Shown here: in pieces, positions 22,749 through 30,540 of the stretch
How positions within the stretch are numbered: the stretch's first letter is position 1
How the letters are laid out: each line of letters starts with the position of its first letter
NCBI GenBank assembly: GCA_002816455.1
Contig: MUCR01000068.1
Span: 1-32,297, forward strand
Source: SAR202 cluster bacterium Io17-Chloro-G4
Lineage (GTDB): Bacteria; Chloroflexota; Dehalococcoidia; Lucifugimonadales; UBA3495
Reading direction: 5' to 3'
DNA: 32,297 nucleotides
The notes under the pieces: generated by a model
Database searches by the model: none
What the model was told of the DNA's origin: nothing
What the model saw: the letters and a program-made list of their open reading frames with translations, nothing else
Translations under genes and position numbers: made by a program

Positions 22749-24236
22749 CTACTCCAGGTTGCCTGACCTTCTTAGCAATGGCTCACTCTCCGCCGAAACC
22801 TTCCAGGCGCCGTAAGCATTGCCACGCAGGTCATTCTCTTCCACGTCTCCGCCGCCCTTGAGGGGCGCCCAAATGGCGACAATGCCGTTCTTGTTAATTC
22901 GGTTCCGGCGCAAGACGGGCCGGCCCGAGTTGCCTATTCTCATTCCAGCGCGGGAGTTCAAGTAGATGTCGTTGTTCTCCAACTTACCCTGGCCATCGTC
23001 GTAAACATACACGTCAGCCTCTTTATTTTCGTAGATGCGGTTCCCATGCAACGTAGGGTTGCCGCCGTTTCGAATTTCCACGCCGGACAGACCATTTGCG
23101 TAGACATCGTTGTCGTCAATATTGCCCAAACCATTGTCGTAGACAATTATGCCGCTTTGTTTACTATGGTGTATCTTGTTCCGGCGCAACCGTGGGTCGG
23201 CGCCGCCGCTGATCGCTACGCAGGCCAAGCTGTGGCTGGTAATATCGCACTCCTCCAAGAACAGCCGTCCTTGGGTTGCGTTTACGCAGAACCACTCGCC
23301 GCCGTGCATTTGCCGCAAAGTGATGTTGGACACCGTGCCCATGGTAGTTTTGAACAAGATGGCATTGGCTCCGACTGACTGGATGACTATGTCCTCGGTT
23401 GCCCCGTCCCCGATAATCTCCACCGGCTTGTCAATCACTAGGCTTTCCTGGTACAGGCCCGGCCGCACCATGATCCGGTCCCCCGAATCGGCGGCCAAGA
23501 TGGCTTCGGAAATGGTTACGTGGTCTGCCCTTCCCATGGGGTCGACGACTCGGGTCTGAGGGCCTTTTTCTTCCTCCTCAACTTCCTCATAGAAGTCGGG
23601 GTCGTATTCATATTGTTGGGACCGGAGTTGAGGCTGCGCTATTGGTTCATCACCCGGGCGCTGGTTCCTTCTAAACCCGGGCATGCGATCCATGGCCATC
23701 CGGACCAGGCGGGATTGCTGGGGCGGCTCTAATACTTCTCTGATTCTTAGCGCTAGTTCTTCTAGGGCCTTGCCCACTTCCGGCGCTGAGATCGGCTGGA
23801 AACGCAGTTCCCTCCAGTCAAAGCGGTGTTCCCGGCCGATGATGGAGTCGACCATCTCGTCACCGCCCTGTTTGGCATCGTCGTCCAAGAACGGGCAGCG
23901 CACGTAGTAGAGAGGTAGAACCAAGTCATTGCGGTTCAGCTGCCGCTCGAGTTCGATGAAGGCCTCCATCTCGCTCTTGCACTGATCGCTGCGGAAAAAT
24001 CTTGGCGTGATGAATGAAATCAACAGCGCAGGATCATCTGTCGCCTGTTCGACGCGCTCTTCCCAGGCCTGTTTCCACAGTGCGTCGTCCCGGTCTACAA
24101 AAACCGACAGGTCCTTGCCCGTATGCATGCTGACTTCGTCGGCCAACCGTTCCCGAAACTGGGCAATGCGCCCCTCTTCATGATGGAAATCGGAATTGAC
24201 GAAGCTTAAGAAAGCAACTGGTTTAATGTCTGCCAT
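22749..24236 (-). CDS. TIR domain fused to a right-handed parallel beta-helix
   Basis: 495 residues, three parts. Residues ~5-165 form a TIR domain: FLSFVNSDF, a VFVDRDD BB-loop-like segment, and SDQCKSEMEAF with E89 at the position of the catalytic Glu of NAD-hydrolysing TIRs. A linker (~175-235) is Pro/Gln-rich and ends in an acidic run (YEEVEEEE). From ~240 there is a beta-helix: VRPGLYQESLVID-type opening, then at least five ~23-residue repeats of the GxIxDNDVYxNxxxGVxI kind (PbH1/NosD-like). No signal peptide or membrane segment is seen, so it should be cytoplasmic. It starts 12 bases after the rnc stop, implying co-translation. I know of no experimentally described role for this architecture; NAD hydrolysis is inference from E89. 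Confidence 0.88.
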   Translation of the reverse strand: MADIKPVAFLSFVNSDFHHEEGRIAQFRERLADEVSMHTGKDLSVFVDRDDALWKQAWEERVEQATDDPALLISFITPRFFRSDQCKSEMEAFIELERQLNRNDLVLPLYYVRCPFLDDDAKQGGDEMVDSIIGREHRFDWRELRFQPISAPEVGKALEELALRIREVLEPPQQSRLVRMAMDRMPGFRRNQRPGDEPIAQPQLRSQQYEYDPDFYEEVEEEEKGPQTRVVDPMGRADHVTISEAILAADSGDRIMVRPGLYQESLVIDKPVEIIGDGATEDIVIQSVGANAILFKTTMGTVSNITLRQMHGGEWFCVNATQGRLFLEECDITSHSLACVAISGGADPRLRRNKIHHSKQSGIIVYDNGLGNIDDNDVYANGLSGVEIRNGGNPTLHGNRIYENKEADVYVYDDGQGKLENNDIYLNSRAGMRIGNSGRPVLRRNRINKNGIVAIWAPLKGGGDVEENDLRGNAYGAWKVSAESEPLLRRSGNLE

Positions 24237-24248
24237 CGGTGAGCCGTC

Positions 24249-25001
24249 CTACCTCGCCCTACCGCTGTCAGATTTTTCTTTTTCAAAATGACGTTGGTCA
24301 GATTCCCCATCGTTCAAAACTAACCTTGCCATGGCAGCTTTGGCCGCCGTGCTCTCAGCGCCCGATTTACTGCCACCTTGGCCAACACCCATTACTTCGC
24401 CCTCCACTAACACTTCGACCGTGAACACTGGGCCATGGTCGGGTCCTTCGCTGGACACCAAACGGTAGCTGGGGGTCGGGTATCCTCGCCCCTGGACAAA
24501 CTCTTGGAGACAGGATTTGGGGTTTTCTTCGATGCTCCCGGCATTGAAAAACTCTTCAAGCTCTTCAGCCATTATGCTAAGGATGAATCGTTTTGCTTCG
24601 TGGTAGTCCCGGTCCAGGTAAACAGCGGCGACAATCGACTCGATAACTGCCGCCAATATCGAATCTCGGAGGCGACCTCCGCTGCTCTCTTCGCCTTTAC
24701 CCAAACGAACGTAATCTCCCAAATTAGCTCTTTGAGCAACTCGGGATAGCGCTTCGCGGCGAACCAGGGCAGAGCGCCCTTTGGTCAGCTCGCCTTCGGG
24801 TAGGTCTGGGCATCGCCGGTAGAGCTCGTCGGAGATGACGAGCCCTAGCACGGCGTCACCCAAGTACTCCATTCGTTCGTAGGAGGCTAAGGGCGACCAT
24901 CCATTCTCGTTGACATAAGAGCGGTGGACCAGTGCCTGCTCAAGTAACCGACGGTCCCGGAATTGTAGTCCCAGAACCGATTCTAGTTGGTCGCTCTCCA
25001 A
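24249..25001 (-). CDS. rnc: Ribonuclease III
   Basis: 250 residues. The RNase III domain spans ~1-150 with signature YERMEYLGDAVLG, giving E42, E45 and D49 (E. coli E38, E41, D45). The dsRNA-binding domain spans ~160-230 (KSCLQEFVQ, SKSGAESTAAKAA). The second catalytic segment reads SILAAVIES, so E121 (E. coli E117) is present but the residue equivalent to metal-ligand D114 is Ala118. It processes rRNA and structured RNA in the cytoplasm. The start is TTG, with the purine-rich SD overlapping the stop codon of the DsbA-like gene; the spacing is 9 bases, so coupled translation is likely. Confidence 0.95.
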   Translation of the reverse strand: MESDQLESVLGLQFRDRRLLEQALVHRSYVNENGWSPLASYERMEYLGDAVLGLVISDELYRRCPDLPEGELTKGRSALVRREALSRVAQRANLGDYVRLGKGEESSGGRLRDSILAAVIESIVAAVYLDRDYHEAKRFILSIMAEELEEFFNAGSIEENPKSCLQEFVQGRGYPTPSYRLVSSEGPDHGPVFTVEVLVEGEVMGVGQGGSKSGAESTAAKAAMARLVLNDGESDQRHFEKEKSDSGRAR

Positions 25002-25010
25002 TAAATCCCC

Positions 25011-25643
25011 CTATATAACTCCGTGGGGCCACGGCGGCTGCGGCCGCTTGAGCTCCCCAACGTGGGCAAACTCGCTCATCGTCTTGAAGAGCGATTCGTA
25101 AATCTCGACGGCTTGTTCGTCGGGAGGAATAAACATTTTCAAAAACGCCGATTTCCCCGAGGGGAACACAAATGTCGGCACGCCGAATGCCCCGACTTCT
25201 TCCACGGCCGTCGTATGGCTCTCCGCAAGGTCCTTCAACAAGGTAGGGTCTGTAATGTCTTCCCTAAGTCGGGCGTAGTCGATTCCCGCATTCTTCGCCG
25301 CTTCCTCTATTACGGCAGGATCAGTGAGGTCCTTCTTATCTTCGTGGCGGAGCCTAAGCAACGCTATGAAGAAACTTGCGAATGCCTCATCACCCTGGCG
25401 CTTGGCGGCCAGGCCAGCCCGGTGGGCCAGAAGGGCATTATCTGAGCCGTCAATAATCTCGGGTCTCTCCCAGATCTTGTCTTCTTGGCCCTTGTCATTA
25501 TTCGCCTGAGCCAACAAGAACGGCTGCCAGTCAATATCTACGCTTTCTCCGGTCGACTCTTCGACTTTTGCCAGCCACACGGCGGCATTGTACACGAAAG
25601 GTCAACGAAAGTCGTAGTAGGAACGGATATCAGTTCCGGCCAT
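25011..25643 (-). CDS. DsbA-family thiol oxidoreductase, predicted selenoprotein (in-frame TGA = Sec14)
   Basis: The ATG at 25643, with AGGAGG on the minus strand at 25656-25651 (7-base spacer), opens a 210-codon frame with one TGA at codon 14 (25604-25602). Read as Sec this gives YYDFR-U-PFVYNAA, placing Sec at the Cys of the CPF(V/W/C) motif of DsbA/FrnE-type proteins. The third and fourth motif positions are Phe and Val, so there is no resolving Cys; in fact no Cys codon occurs anywhere in the protein. The cis-Pro motif GVPTFVF closes the thioredoxin fold, with a helical insertion between. A start at GTG 25595 would lose the active site. It heads the operon with rnc and lies behind a near-consensus promoter. 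Confidence 0.86.
25569..25587 (-). promoter_or_regulatory. Candidate bacterial SECIS hairpin (DsbA-like selenoprotein)
   Basis: On the minus strand GCCGCC (25586-25581) pairs with GGC-U-GGC (25576-25570), with a single bulged U at 25573 and an extra closing U-A pair (25587/25569). The apical loop is GTGT (25580-25577), starting 21 nt after the TGA with G in first position. Stem length and distance are in the bacterial SECIS range and match the ArsC-like element. Confidence 0.72.
25602..25604 (-). other. In-frame TGA, predicted selenocysteine codon of DsbA-like gene
   Basis: The sole internal stop in a frame otherwise open from 25643 to 25011. It stands where the family has its nucleophilic Cys, next to Pro-Phe. 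Confidence 0.8.
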
Positions 25644-25673
25644 TTTGGTACCTCCTGGAATATTCCTAAGTGG

Positions 25674-25702
25674 ATTGTATCCATGGGCAAAGTGCTTGTC
25701 AA
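25674..25702 (-). promoter_or_regulatory. Sigma-70-type promoter of the dsbA-rnc-TIR gene string
   Basis: Minus strand: perfect TTGACA (25702-25697), 17-base spacer, TACAAT (25679-25674, 5 of 6). The expected transcript start is near 25667, giving a leader of about 24 bases before the ATG at 25643 with the SD in between. Confidence 0.8.
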
Positions 25703-25897
25703 AGACGCGGAGGAAATAGGCACGCAGACCCCAGACGGTCTTCGGCGTATCTTCCATGCGTTTAAACGGAATCTGGTGTAAACGCATTTGACATTACGGC
25801 TTGCGTTTTAATCGATCCGCTGAAAAGCCGAGCCCGGAATAGCCGTGAGATTAGCTGCGGCTTAAGCGGCGAGAACAACGGAATTTCACCGCCCCTA

Positions 25898-25921
25898 TGC
25901 TATAATATTAGCCTCAGGAGG
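25898..25921 (+). promoter_or_regulatory. Extended -10 promoter and consensus SD before the CCA-family gene
   Basis: TGCTATAAT (25898-25906) is an extended -10 element with a perfect hexamer. AGGAGG (25916-25921) follows 9 bases later. The transcript start would fall near 25912, leaving almost no leader before the SD. The rest of the 311-base gap between the divergent DsbA-like and CCA-family genes contains only the two promoters; I see no gene in it. Confidence 0.6.
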
Positions 25922-25954
25922 CCCTCCACGCGGCAGATTCAGAACATCGGTCCT

Positions 25955-27214
25955 TTGTTGGACGCTCTGGAAAGCGGACTGAGCGGCGATAACCTGTCCG
26001 TCTTTCGCTGTTTAAGAGACCGAGCCCTTAAACAGTCACACCCCATATATGTGGTCGGAGGGCCGGTTCGCGACTTTTTGTTGGGTGTGCCCATTCGGGA
26101 CCTGGATTTCGTAGTAGAAGGCGACGGGCCTGAACTGGCCCGATGGCTGGCGGAGCGACTGGGAGGCGAAGTCCGAGTGCATCCCAGGTTCGGGACCTCC
26201 ACTCTGGTATCAGGCAGCTGCCGTGTTGACGTAGTGACCGCGCGGAAAGAAGTCTACCCCAAACCTGGAGCGCTTCCCCAAGTAACCCCCGGCACAATTT
26301 CCGATGATCTTGCTAGGCGAGATTTCGCCATTAATGCCTTGGCTTTGCCGTTGACCGAAAAGCGACCGGAAATCATGGACCTCCATGGAGGGATCGACGA
26401 TTTACGCCAAGGCGTAATCCGTATCCTCCATCCAAAAAGCTTTGAGGACGACCCCACTCGGATTTTCCGCGCCATTAGGTACGAACAAAGATTGGGATTC
26501 GACTTAGAACCGGACACGTTGGATTTCCTGAACGCTGCCGTCGCGCAGGGCCATATCGCCTCACTCACCGGCGACCGTATAAGGCATGAACTGGAGAAAA
26601 TTCTGGACGAGGACCATCCGGAGCTGTCTCTGAATAAGGCCGCAGTGTTGGGTATTTTAGAGAAAATTCATCCCGCCTTGGGCGAGAAAGAGGCGGTTGA
26701 CCGGCTGGATGCGTTGGTTGCCGGAACTCATACCGGTGATGATGGCCAAAAGGGTATCACTCATCTAACTTATATTGGGGCTTTGGTTTACTCGCTGTCG
26801 GAAATCCAGGCTGAGGAAATTATCCACCGCATCAGCGCTCCCGGGGCGTGGTCCCGAGTAATAAGAGAAGTGATGTCCCTTAAAAGCAGAGAGGATGCGC
26901 TGGCTAGGGACGACATTTCCAGTTCTCAACTGGCCGATATAGTGGGCGGTTACTCCGCCGAAGCCGTATTGGTTTTCGCTCGTCTGACCAAGCTCCCGAT
27001 AGTGTCCGAGCGGCTGGCCTTATACTCGGAGCGGTTACGGCACATCGGACCTGCCTTAACCGGCAACGACCTGCTGGAGTTGGGTGTGCTTGAAGGACCC
27101 GAACTTGGCCGGTTGCTGCGGCAACTTCGAGAGGCTAAGCTGGAGGGTACGGTGTCCACTGAGGAAGATGAGCGCCGCTGGGTCCAAGAGCGGATGCCTA
27201 AAGCACACGAATGA
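25955..27214 (+). CDS. cca: CCA tRNA nucleotidyltransferase / poly(A) polymerase family protein
   Basis: 419 residues of the class II nucleotidyltransferase family that adds or repairs the tRNA 3' CCA. VVGGPVRDFLLG (33-44) is the GG-x-RD nucleotide site. The catalytic pair D49-x-D51 sits in PIRDLDFVV. RRDFAINALA is the second signature and DPTRIFRAIRYEQRLGF the neck motif. The C-terminal half is helical without an HD hydrolase motif. Whether it adds CCA or only A cannot be settled from motifs. The start is uncertain: TTG 25955 is 33 bases from the AGGAGG at 25916-25921, whereas an in-frame ACG at 25928 has an ideal 6-base spacer. Confidence 0.93.
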   Translation: MLDALESGLSGDNLSVFRCLRDRALKQSHPIYVVGGPVRDFLLGVPIRDLDFVVEGDGPELARWLAERLGGEVRVHPRFGTSTLVSGSCRVDVVTARKEVYPKPGALPQVTPGTISDDLARRDFAINALALPLTEKRPEIMDLHGGIDDLRQGVIRILHPKSFEDDPTRIFRAIRYEQRLGFDLEPDTLDFLNAAVAQGHIASLTGDRIRHELEKILDEDHPELSLNKAAVLGILEKIHPALGEKEAVDRLDALVAGTHTGDDGQKGITHLTYIGALVYSLSEIQAEEIIHRISAPGAWSRVIREVMSLKSREDALARDDISSSQLADIVGGYSAEAVLVFARLTKLPIVSERLALYSERLRHIGPALTGNDLLELGVLEGPELGRLLRQLREAKLEGTVSTEEDERRWVQERMPKAHE

Positions 27215-27283
27215 ACCAAAAGCTACGGATTCACCGCCAACGGCTTAATGCGAAGAACTCCGGCTACAGGGGAACGATAGAGA

Positions 27284-27502
27284 ATGGCTGATGAATCCCA
27301 AGAATCTCAAGAATCCTGCGTAATTTGCGGCGAGGCGTTGGACGGCGTTCACCAGACATCTTGCCAGATGTGCGGTGGCAAGTTTCATCAGCCTTGGAGC
27401 CAGGACAGTGATGTCCCTCAATGCGGGCGCATCGGCAGCCACGAAGAAGCCTTGGCCATAGTGTTCTTGTGCGATGACTGTTTCTACGGCCGAAGGCCGT
27501 AG
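27284..27502 (+). CDS. Small zinc-binding (treble-clef/RING-like) protein
   Basis: 72 residues with a dense Cys/His pattern: C12-x2-C15, C27-x2-C30, H35, C47, H53, C63-x2-C66. Four CxxC/CxH-like pairs in alternation suggest two zinc sites arranged in a cross-brace, RING-like or treble-clef manner. I do not recognise a specific family. The N-terminus is Glu/Ser-rich and probably disordered. An ATG start with GGGGAA 10 bases upstream is reasonable. It sits between cca and an alcohol dehydrogenase-type gene on the same strand, 69 and 40 bases from its neighbours. A partner role in RNA or protein binding would be speculation. Confidence 0.75.
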   Translation: MADESQESQESCVICGEALDGVHQTSCQMCGGKFHQPWSQDSDVPQCGRIGSHEEALAIVFLCDDCFYGRRP

Positions 27503-27542
27503 AACTGACCGCTAATTTCTGACAGCTACAAAGGACAGCTTT

Positions 27543-28580
27543 ATGCAAGCGATCTACATTGAATCCCACGGCGGCGCAGAGGTTTTGACTTATGGGGAGC
27601 GGCCTGACCCGACAATCCAAAGCCAAGAAGTTAAGGTGCGGGTCGGCGCTGCAGCTTTAAACCGCCTGGACCTCTACACGCGGGAAGGTGGCCGCGGTCT
27701 TAAACGGGATTTCCCGCCCCCGCTGATTTTGGGCGGAGATTGCGCTGGTGAGGTGGTGGAGATCGGCGACCAAGTCACCACCTTAAAGTTGGCGGACCGT
27801 GTGGTTGTTAATCCCCGCCTAACCTGTCAACAATGCCCCGCATGCCTGTCCGGCAGAGACGATCTTTGCACCAGGCAACGGTTTATGGGCAGCGCTATCG
27901 ACGGCAGCTACGCAGAATTTGTCGCCGTGCCGGCGGCCAATGCCCACGTCATAGACGATAGCATTTCCTACGAAGATGCTGCCGCCATGCCTACCACCTT
28001 CCTGCCCGTCTGGAACATGTTGGTGCGGCGGATGCAGGTCAAGGCCTGGGAGACGGTCTTGGTGCTTTCCGCATCGGCCGGCGTGGGCACTGCAGCAATC
28101 CAGGTGGCCAAGAACGTCATAGGAGCTAGGGTCATCGCCACCACCAGCACTCCGGAGAAAGCCTCCAAAGCGTTGATGCTCGGTGCCGACGAGGTGATTA
28201 ACTATAACGAAGAAGACATCACCGAGCGGGCCAAGGAACTCACCGGGGGCGCAGGCGTCGATGCGGTGGTGGACCACGTTGGCGCCGACTTCTTCGCCAA
28301 GGCGTTCAACGCCCTCCGCCCCGGTGGCCGATACGGCACTTGCGGCGCGACGACCGGCCTGCGCAGCGAGTTGCATTTGGGGCTGTTATTCAGCCAACAG
28401 AAGGAAATCCACGGGGTTTTTATGGGAAACAAAGAAGACATGCGGGAGATCATCACCGTGCTTAACCGGGGCGTAATTCGGCCTGTCGTGGACCGGGTTT
28501 TCCCGTTGCAAGACGCAGCCGATGCCCACCGCGCCATGGAAGAGACCAACTTCTTTGGTAAGCTGTTATTGGCGCCCTAA
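27543..28580 (+). CDS. Zinc-type alcohol dehydrogenase / quinone oxidoreductase family (MDR)
   Basis: 345 residues. The GroES-like N-terminal domain has NRLDLYTREGG (40-50) where catalytic-zinc enzymes have the Cys ligand, and GGDCAGEVV in place of GHE. This argues against an active-site zinc and for a quinone-oxidoreductase/enoyl-reductase-like enzyme. The structural zinc loop is kept: C95, C98, C101, C109. The Rossmann domain has LSASAGVGTAAIQVAK (~175-190), an AxxGxxG NADPH motif. ATG start with AAGGA at 27531-27535. The substrate is unknown. Convergent with the FlK-like gene. Confidence 0.9.
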   Translation: MQAIYIESHGGAEVLTYGERPDPTIQSQEVKVRVGAAALNRLDLYTREGGRGLKRDFPPPLILGGDCAGEVVEIGDQVTTLKLADRVVVNPRLTCQQCPACLSGRDDLCTRQRFMGSAIDGSYAEFVAVPAANAHVIDDSISYEDAAAMPTTFLPVWNMLVRRMQVKAWETVLVLSASAGVGTAAIQVAKNVIGARVIATTSTPEKASKALMLGADEVINYNEEDITERAKELTGGAGVDAVVDHVGADFFAKAFNALRPGGRYGTCGATTGLRSELHLGLLFSQQKEIHGVFMGNKEDMREIITVLNRGVIRPVVDRVFPLQDAADAHRAMEETNFFGKLLLAP

Positions 28581-28670
28581 AGGATTGACACTCAACAAGG
28601 GATGGCACAAATCAGTTTCGGTCACTCACCTCGAACAGGCTGTCACGGGCTAGCAGCTTGACTATGTAAC

Positions 28671-29024
28671 TCACCCGACGCCGAACCGGGAAGGCACGAT
28701 GGCACAACTGTAGGTACCATCGCCAATCTTTTTCCCCCGGTAGCGGGCCTCCAATATAAAATAAACCTTGCTCCCTCGAAGTTCTGTTACCTCCACCGTT
28801 GCTTCCACTTTCCCTCCCACAGGGACCGGGCCCAAATGCCGGATATTTACCTCAAATCCCACGTGGGTGGTATCTGCAGGCAGCGAGCTTTTTATTGCGG
28901 AGGTGCAGGTCTGCTCAAAGAGCTGCAACAAGGCCGGCGTGCTGAACACCGGCACATGGGGTGCCGTATCCCTTTCGGTAACGGTAATGGTCTTTTTCCC
29001 GGCTAGGCCGGGTGTGATTGCCAT
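28671..29024 (-). CDS. FlK-like hotdog-fold thioesterase
   Basis: 117-residue single hotdog domain. Residues T29, E37 and H63 reproduce the spacing of the catalytic triad of fluoroacetyl-CoA thioesterase FlK (T42, E50, H76: 8 and 26 residues apart). FSTPALLQLFE and GFEVNIRHLGPVPVG are family-typical. The function is presumably hydrolysis of a small acyl-CoA; specificity for fluoroacetyl-CoA is not implied. The ATG start has AGGAGG on the minus strand (29036-29031, 6-base spacer). It follows the CaiB-like gene by 53 bases on the same strand, so the two may form a CoA-thioester unit. Confidence 0.9.
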   Translation of the reverse strand: MAITPGLAGKKTITVTERDTAPHVPVFSTPALLQLFEQTCTSAIKSSLPADTTHVGFEVNIRHLGPVPVGGKVEATVEVTELRGSKVYFILEARYRGKKIGDGTYSCAIVPSRFGVG

Positions 29025-29077
29025 CCTCTTCCTCCTCTAGATGGAATGTAATCGGGCGGGCAGGCTTGACCAGCCCC

Positions 29078-30325
29078 CTAGATAACCCGTTGGGCCATTA
29101 GCTCGGTTAACCTGTCCTCCGGCAAGCCCAGGAGACGCCCATAAACCAAGTCATTGTCGTATCCCAAGGACACCGAGCCTCGCCATACACCTCCGGGCGT
29201 AGCGGAAAACTTCGGAATGATGCCGGTGCCTTTAACCTTCCTGTTCAAACATAGGTCTTCCCACTCTATGTGGATGTTCCGGGCTTGATAGTGAGGGTCC
29301 TCAGCCATATCCTTGGCCGTCATGATGGGGCTGCACGCTACTTCGGCGGCGTTCATTGCGGCAACGACTTCCTTCACTGGTCTCTCTCCCACCCAACCCC
29401 TGAGAATAGCGTCAAACTCGACTCCTTCGGGCGATTCTACATTCCCATAAGCCGACCGCCACTTTTCTTCCGTAGGATCCAGCCCCAACACGCGGCACAC
29501 CCGGTCATATACAGTCCCAACCGCGCCGATAACGACCCAACCGTCATTGGCTTGGAATGCGTCATAAGGCTGAAACATGCCGGCCTTATTGCCGGACCGC
29601 TCCCGGACCAACCTTTGCTCATAGTAAGCTACCATCGTTCCTGCCAAGGTGTGATGTATTGCTTCGTATTGGGCGAGGTCAATAACCTGGCCCTGCCCGG
29701 TGCGTTGGGCGGAGATGTAGCCTGCCAAAGAAGACCAGATGCAGAATAGACCGGTGATGAAGTCGCCGGTCCAAGGGGTAGCTTTTACCGGAGGTTCGGG
29801 GTTGGGAAAACCGGTAAGGTTCATTAGGCCGCCAAAGGCTTGGCCGATGAAGTCGTAGGAGGCCCTGCCCATGTAGTCGGGGTGTCCGTCCTGACCATAG
29901 CCAGACACATGGGCTATCACAATCTTGGGGTTGGCCGCTAGAACCGTGGCATCATCCAATCCCCACTCTTCGTAGGTCCCTGGAATAGAGGATTCCATCC
30001 AGATGTCGGCTTTAGCGACCAGTCCCAGGAACAACTCCTTTCCCTCCGGCGTGCTTAGGTCCAGCGTGACATGAAAGCTGTTACGCCTGGTTTGTACCCA
30101 AGCAGTGGCGACGCTGGTGCCGTCGTCGCAAGGCATGGGAAATTCCAGGGTGCGCCAGGCTGCGTCTCCGACAACAGCACGTTCGATTTGAATAACTTCG
30201 GCGCCCATCTCAGCAGCCAAAGTCACCGCATAGGGTTGGGCCATGAGTGTACCGGTCGACAGTATGCGAATTCCCTGGAGTGGGCCAAATGGCTGCGGTA
30301 TGAGCGTCTCTTCTTCGGCGCGCAT
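29078..30325 (-). CDS. CaiB/BaiF family (class III) CoA-transferase
   Basis: 415-residue class III CoA-transferase, swapping CoA between an acyl-CoA and a free acid. The catalytic Asp is D158 in RASYDFIGQAFGGLM, matching D169 of CaiB and formyl-CoA transferase. The N-terminal LQGIRILS-x-G-x-x-x-AQPYAVTLAAEMGAEVIQIE segment binds CoA. The sequence most resembles the CaiB (carnitine/crotonobetaine) branch, but acid specificity cannot be read. The ATG start is supported by AAGGGGGA with a 5-base spacer. It is divergent from the Rieske oxygenase gene and co-directional with the thioesterase, suggesting a small catabolic island. Confidence 0.94.
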   Translation of the reverse strand: MRAEEETLIPQPFGPLQGIRILSTGTLMAQPYAVTLAAEMGAEVIQIERAVVGDAAWRTLEFPMPCDDGTSVATAWVQTRRNSFHVTLDLSTPEGKELFLGLVAKADIWMESSIPGTYEEWGLDDATVLAANPKIVIAHVSGYGQDGHPDYMGRASYDFIGQAFGGLMNLTGFPNPEPPVKATPWTGDFITGLFCIWSSLAGYISAQRTGQGQVIDLAQYEAIHHTLAGTMVAYYEQRLVRERSGNKAGMFQPYDAFQANDGWVVIGAVGTVYDRVCRVLGLDPTEEKWRSAYGNVESPEGVEFDAILRGWVGERPVKEVVAAMNAAEVACSPIMTAKDMAEDPHYQARNIHIEWEDLCLNRKVKGTGIIPKFSATPGGVWRGSVSLGYDNDLVYGRLLGLPEDRLTELMAQRVI

Positions 30326-30424
30326 GATAATCCCCCTTTCGATTTTGGGCTAAGTATCCCTGAGATAAGCGAATTGATCACGTAGTGTTTAAGCCGATCG
30401 ATGTGCCTCTGTTCCTGATTTTAC

Positions 30425-30445
30425 GGTAACCATCGGGTGACCATC
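30425..30445. promoter_or_regulatory. Tandem direct repeat in the divergent CaiB/Rieske intergenic region
   Basis: GGTAACCATC (30425-30434) and GGTGACCATC (30436-30445) match at 9 of 10 positions with an 11-base period, about one helical turn. They lie in the middle of the 215-base region between divergent start codons. The spacing fits paired operator half-sites, but no regulator gene is in view. A TACTATAAAG box (30472-30481) for the + strand is nearby, without a good -35. Confidence 0.3.
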
Positions 30446-30540
30446 AATAGTCGTCGTAGGTTTAAAGAATGGTACTATAAAGCGGAACAAGAAGTGTCGC
30501 TCCCCAAGAAGTGGCGCTCCCAACCAGGAGGATTGTGGCC

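Noticed and set aside
9173-25604. Alternative genetic code with TGA as Trp or Gly
   Set aside because: Other genes in the window are free of internal TGA and use TGG for Trp normally; both TGAs are at Cys sites only.
25485-25781. Plus-strand ORF across the DsbA-like 5' end and its promoter
   Set aside because: It is antisense to a gene with clear motifs and promoter, and has no recognisable content.
30511-30540. Longer N-terminus of the Rieske oxygenase from GTG 30511
   Set aside because: The AGGAGG at 30526-30531 lies inside that extension and points to GTG 30541.
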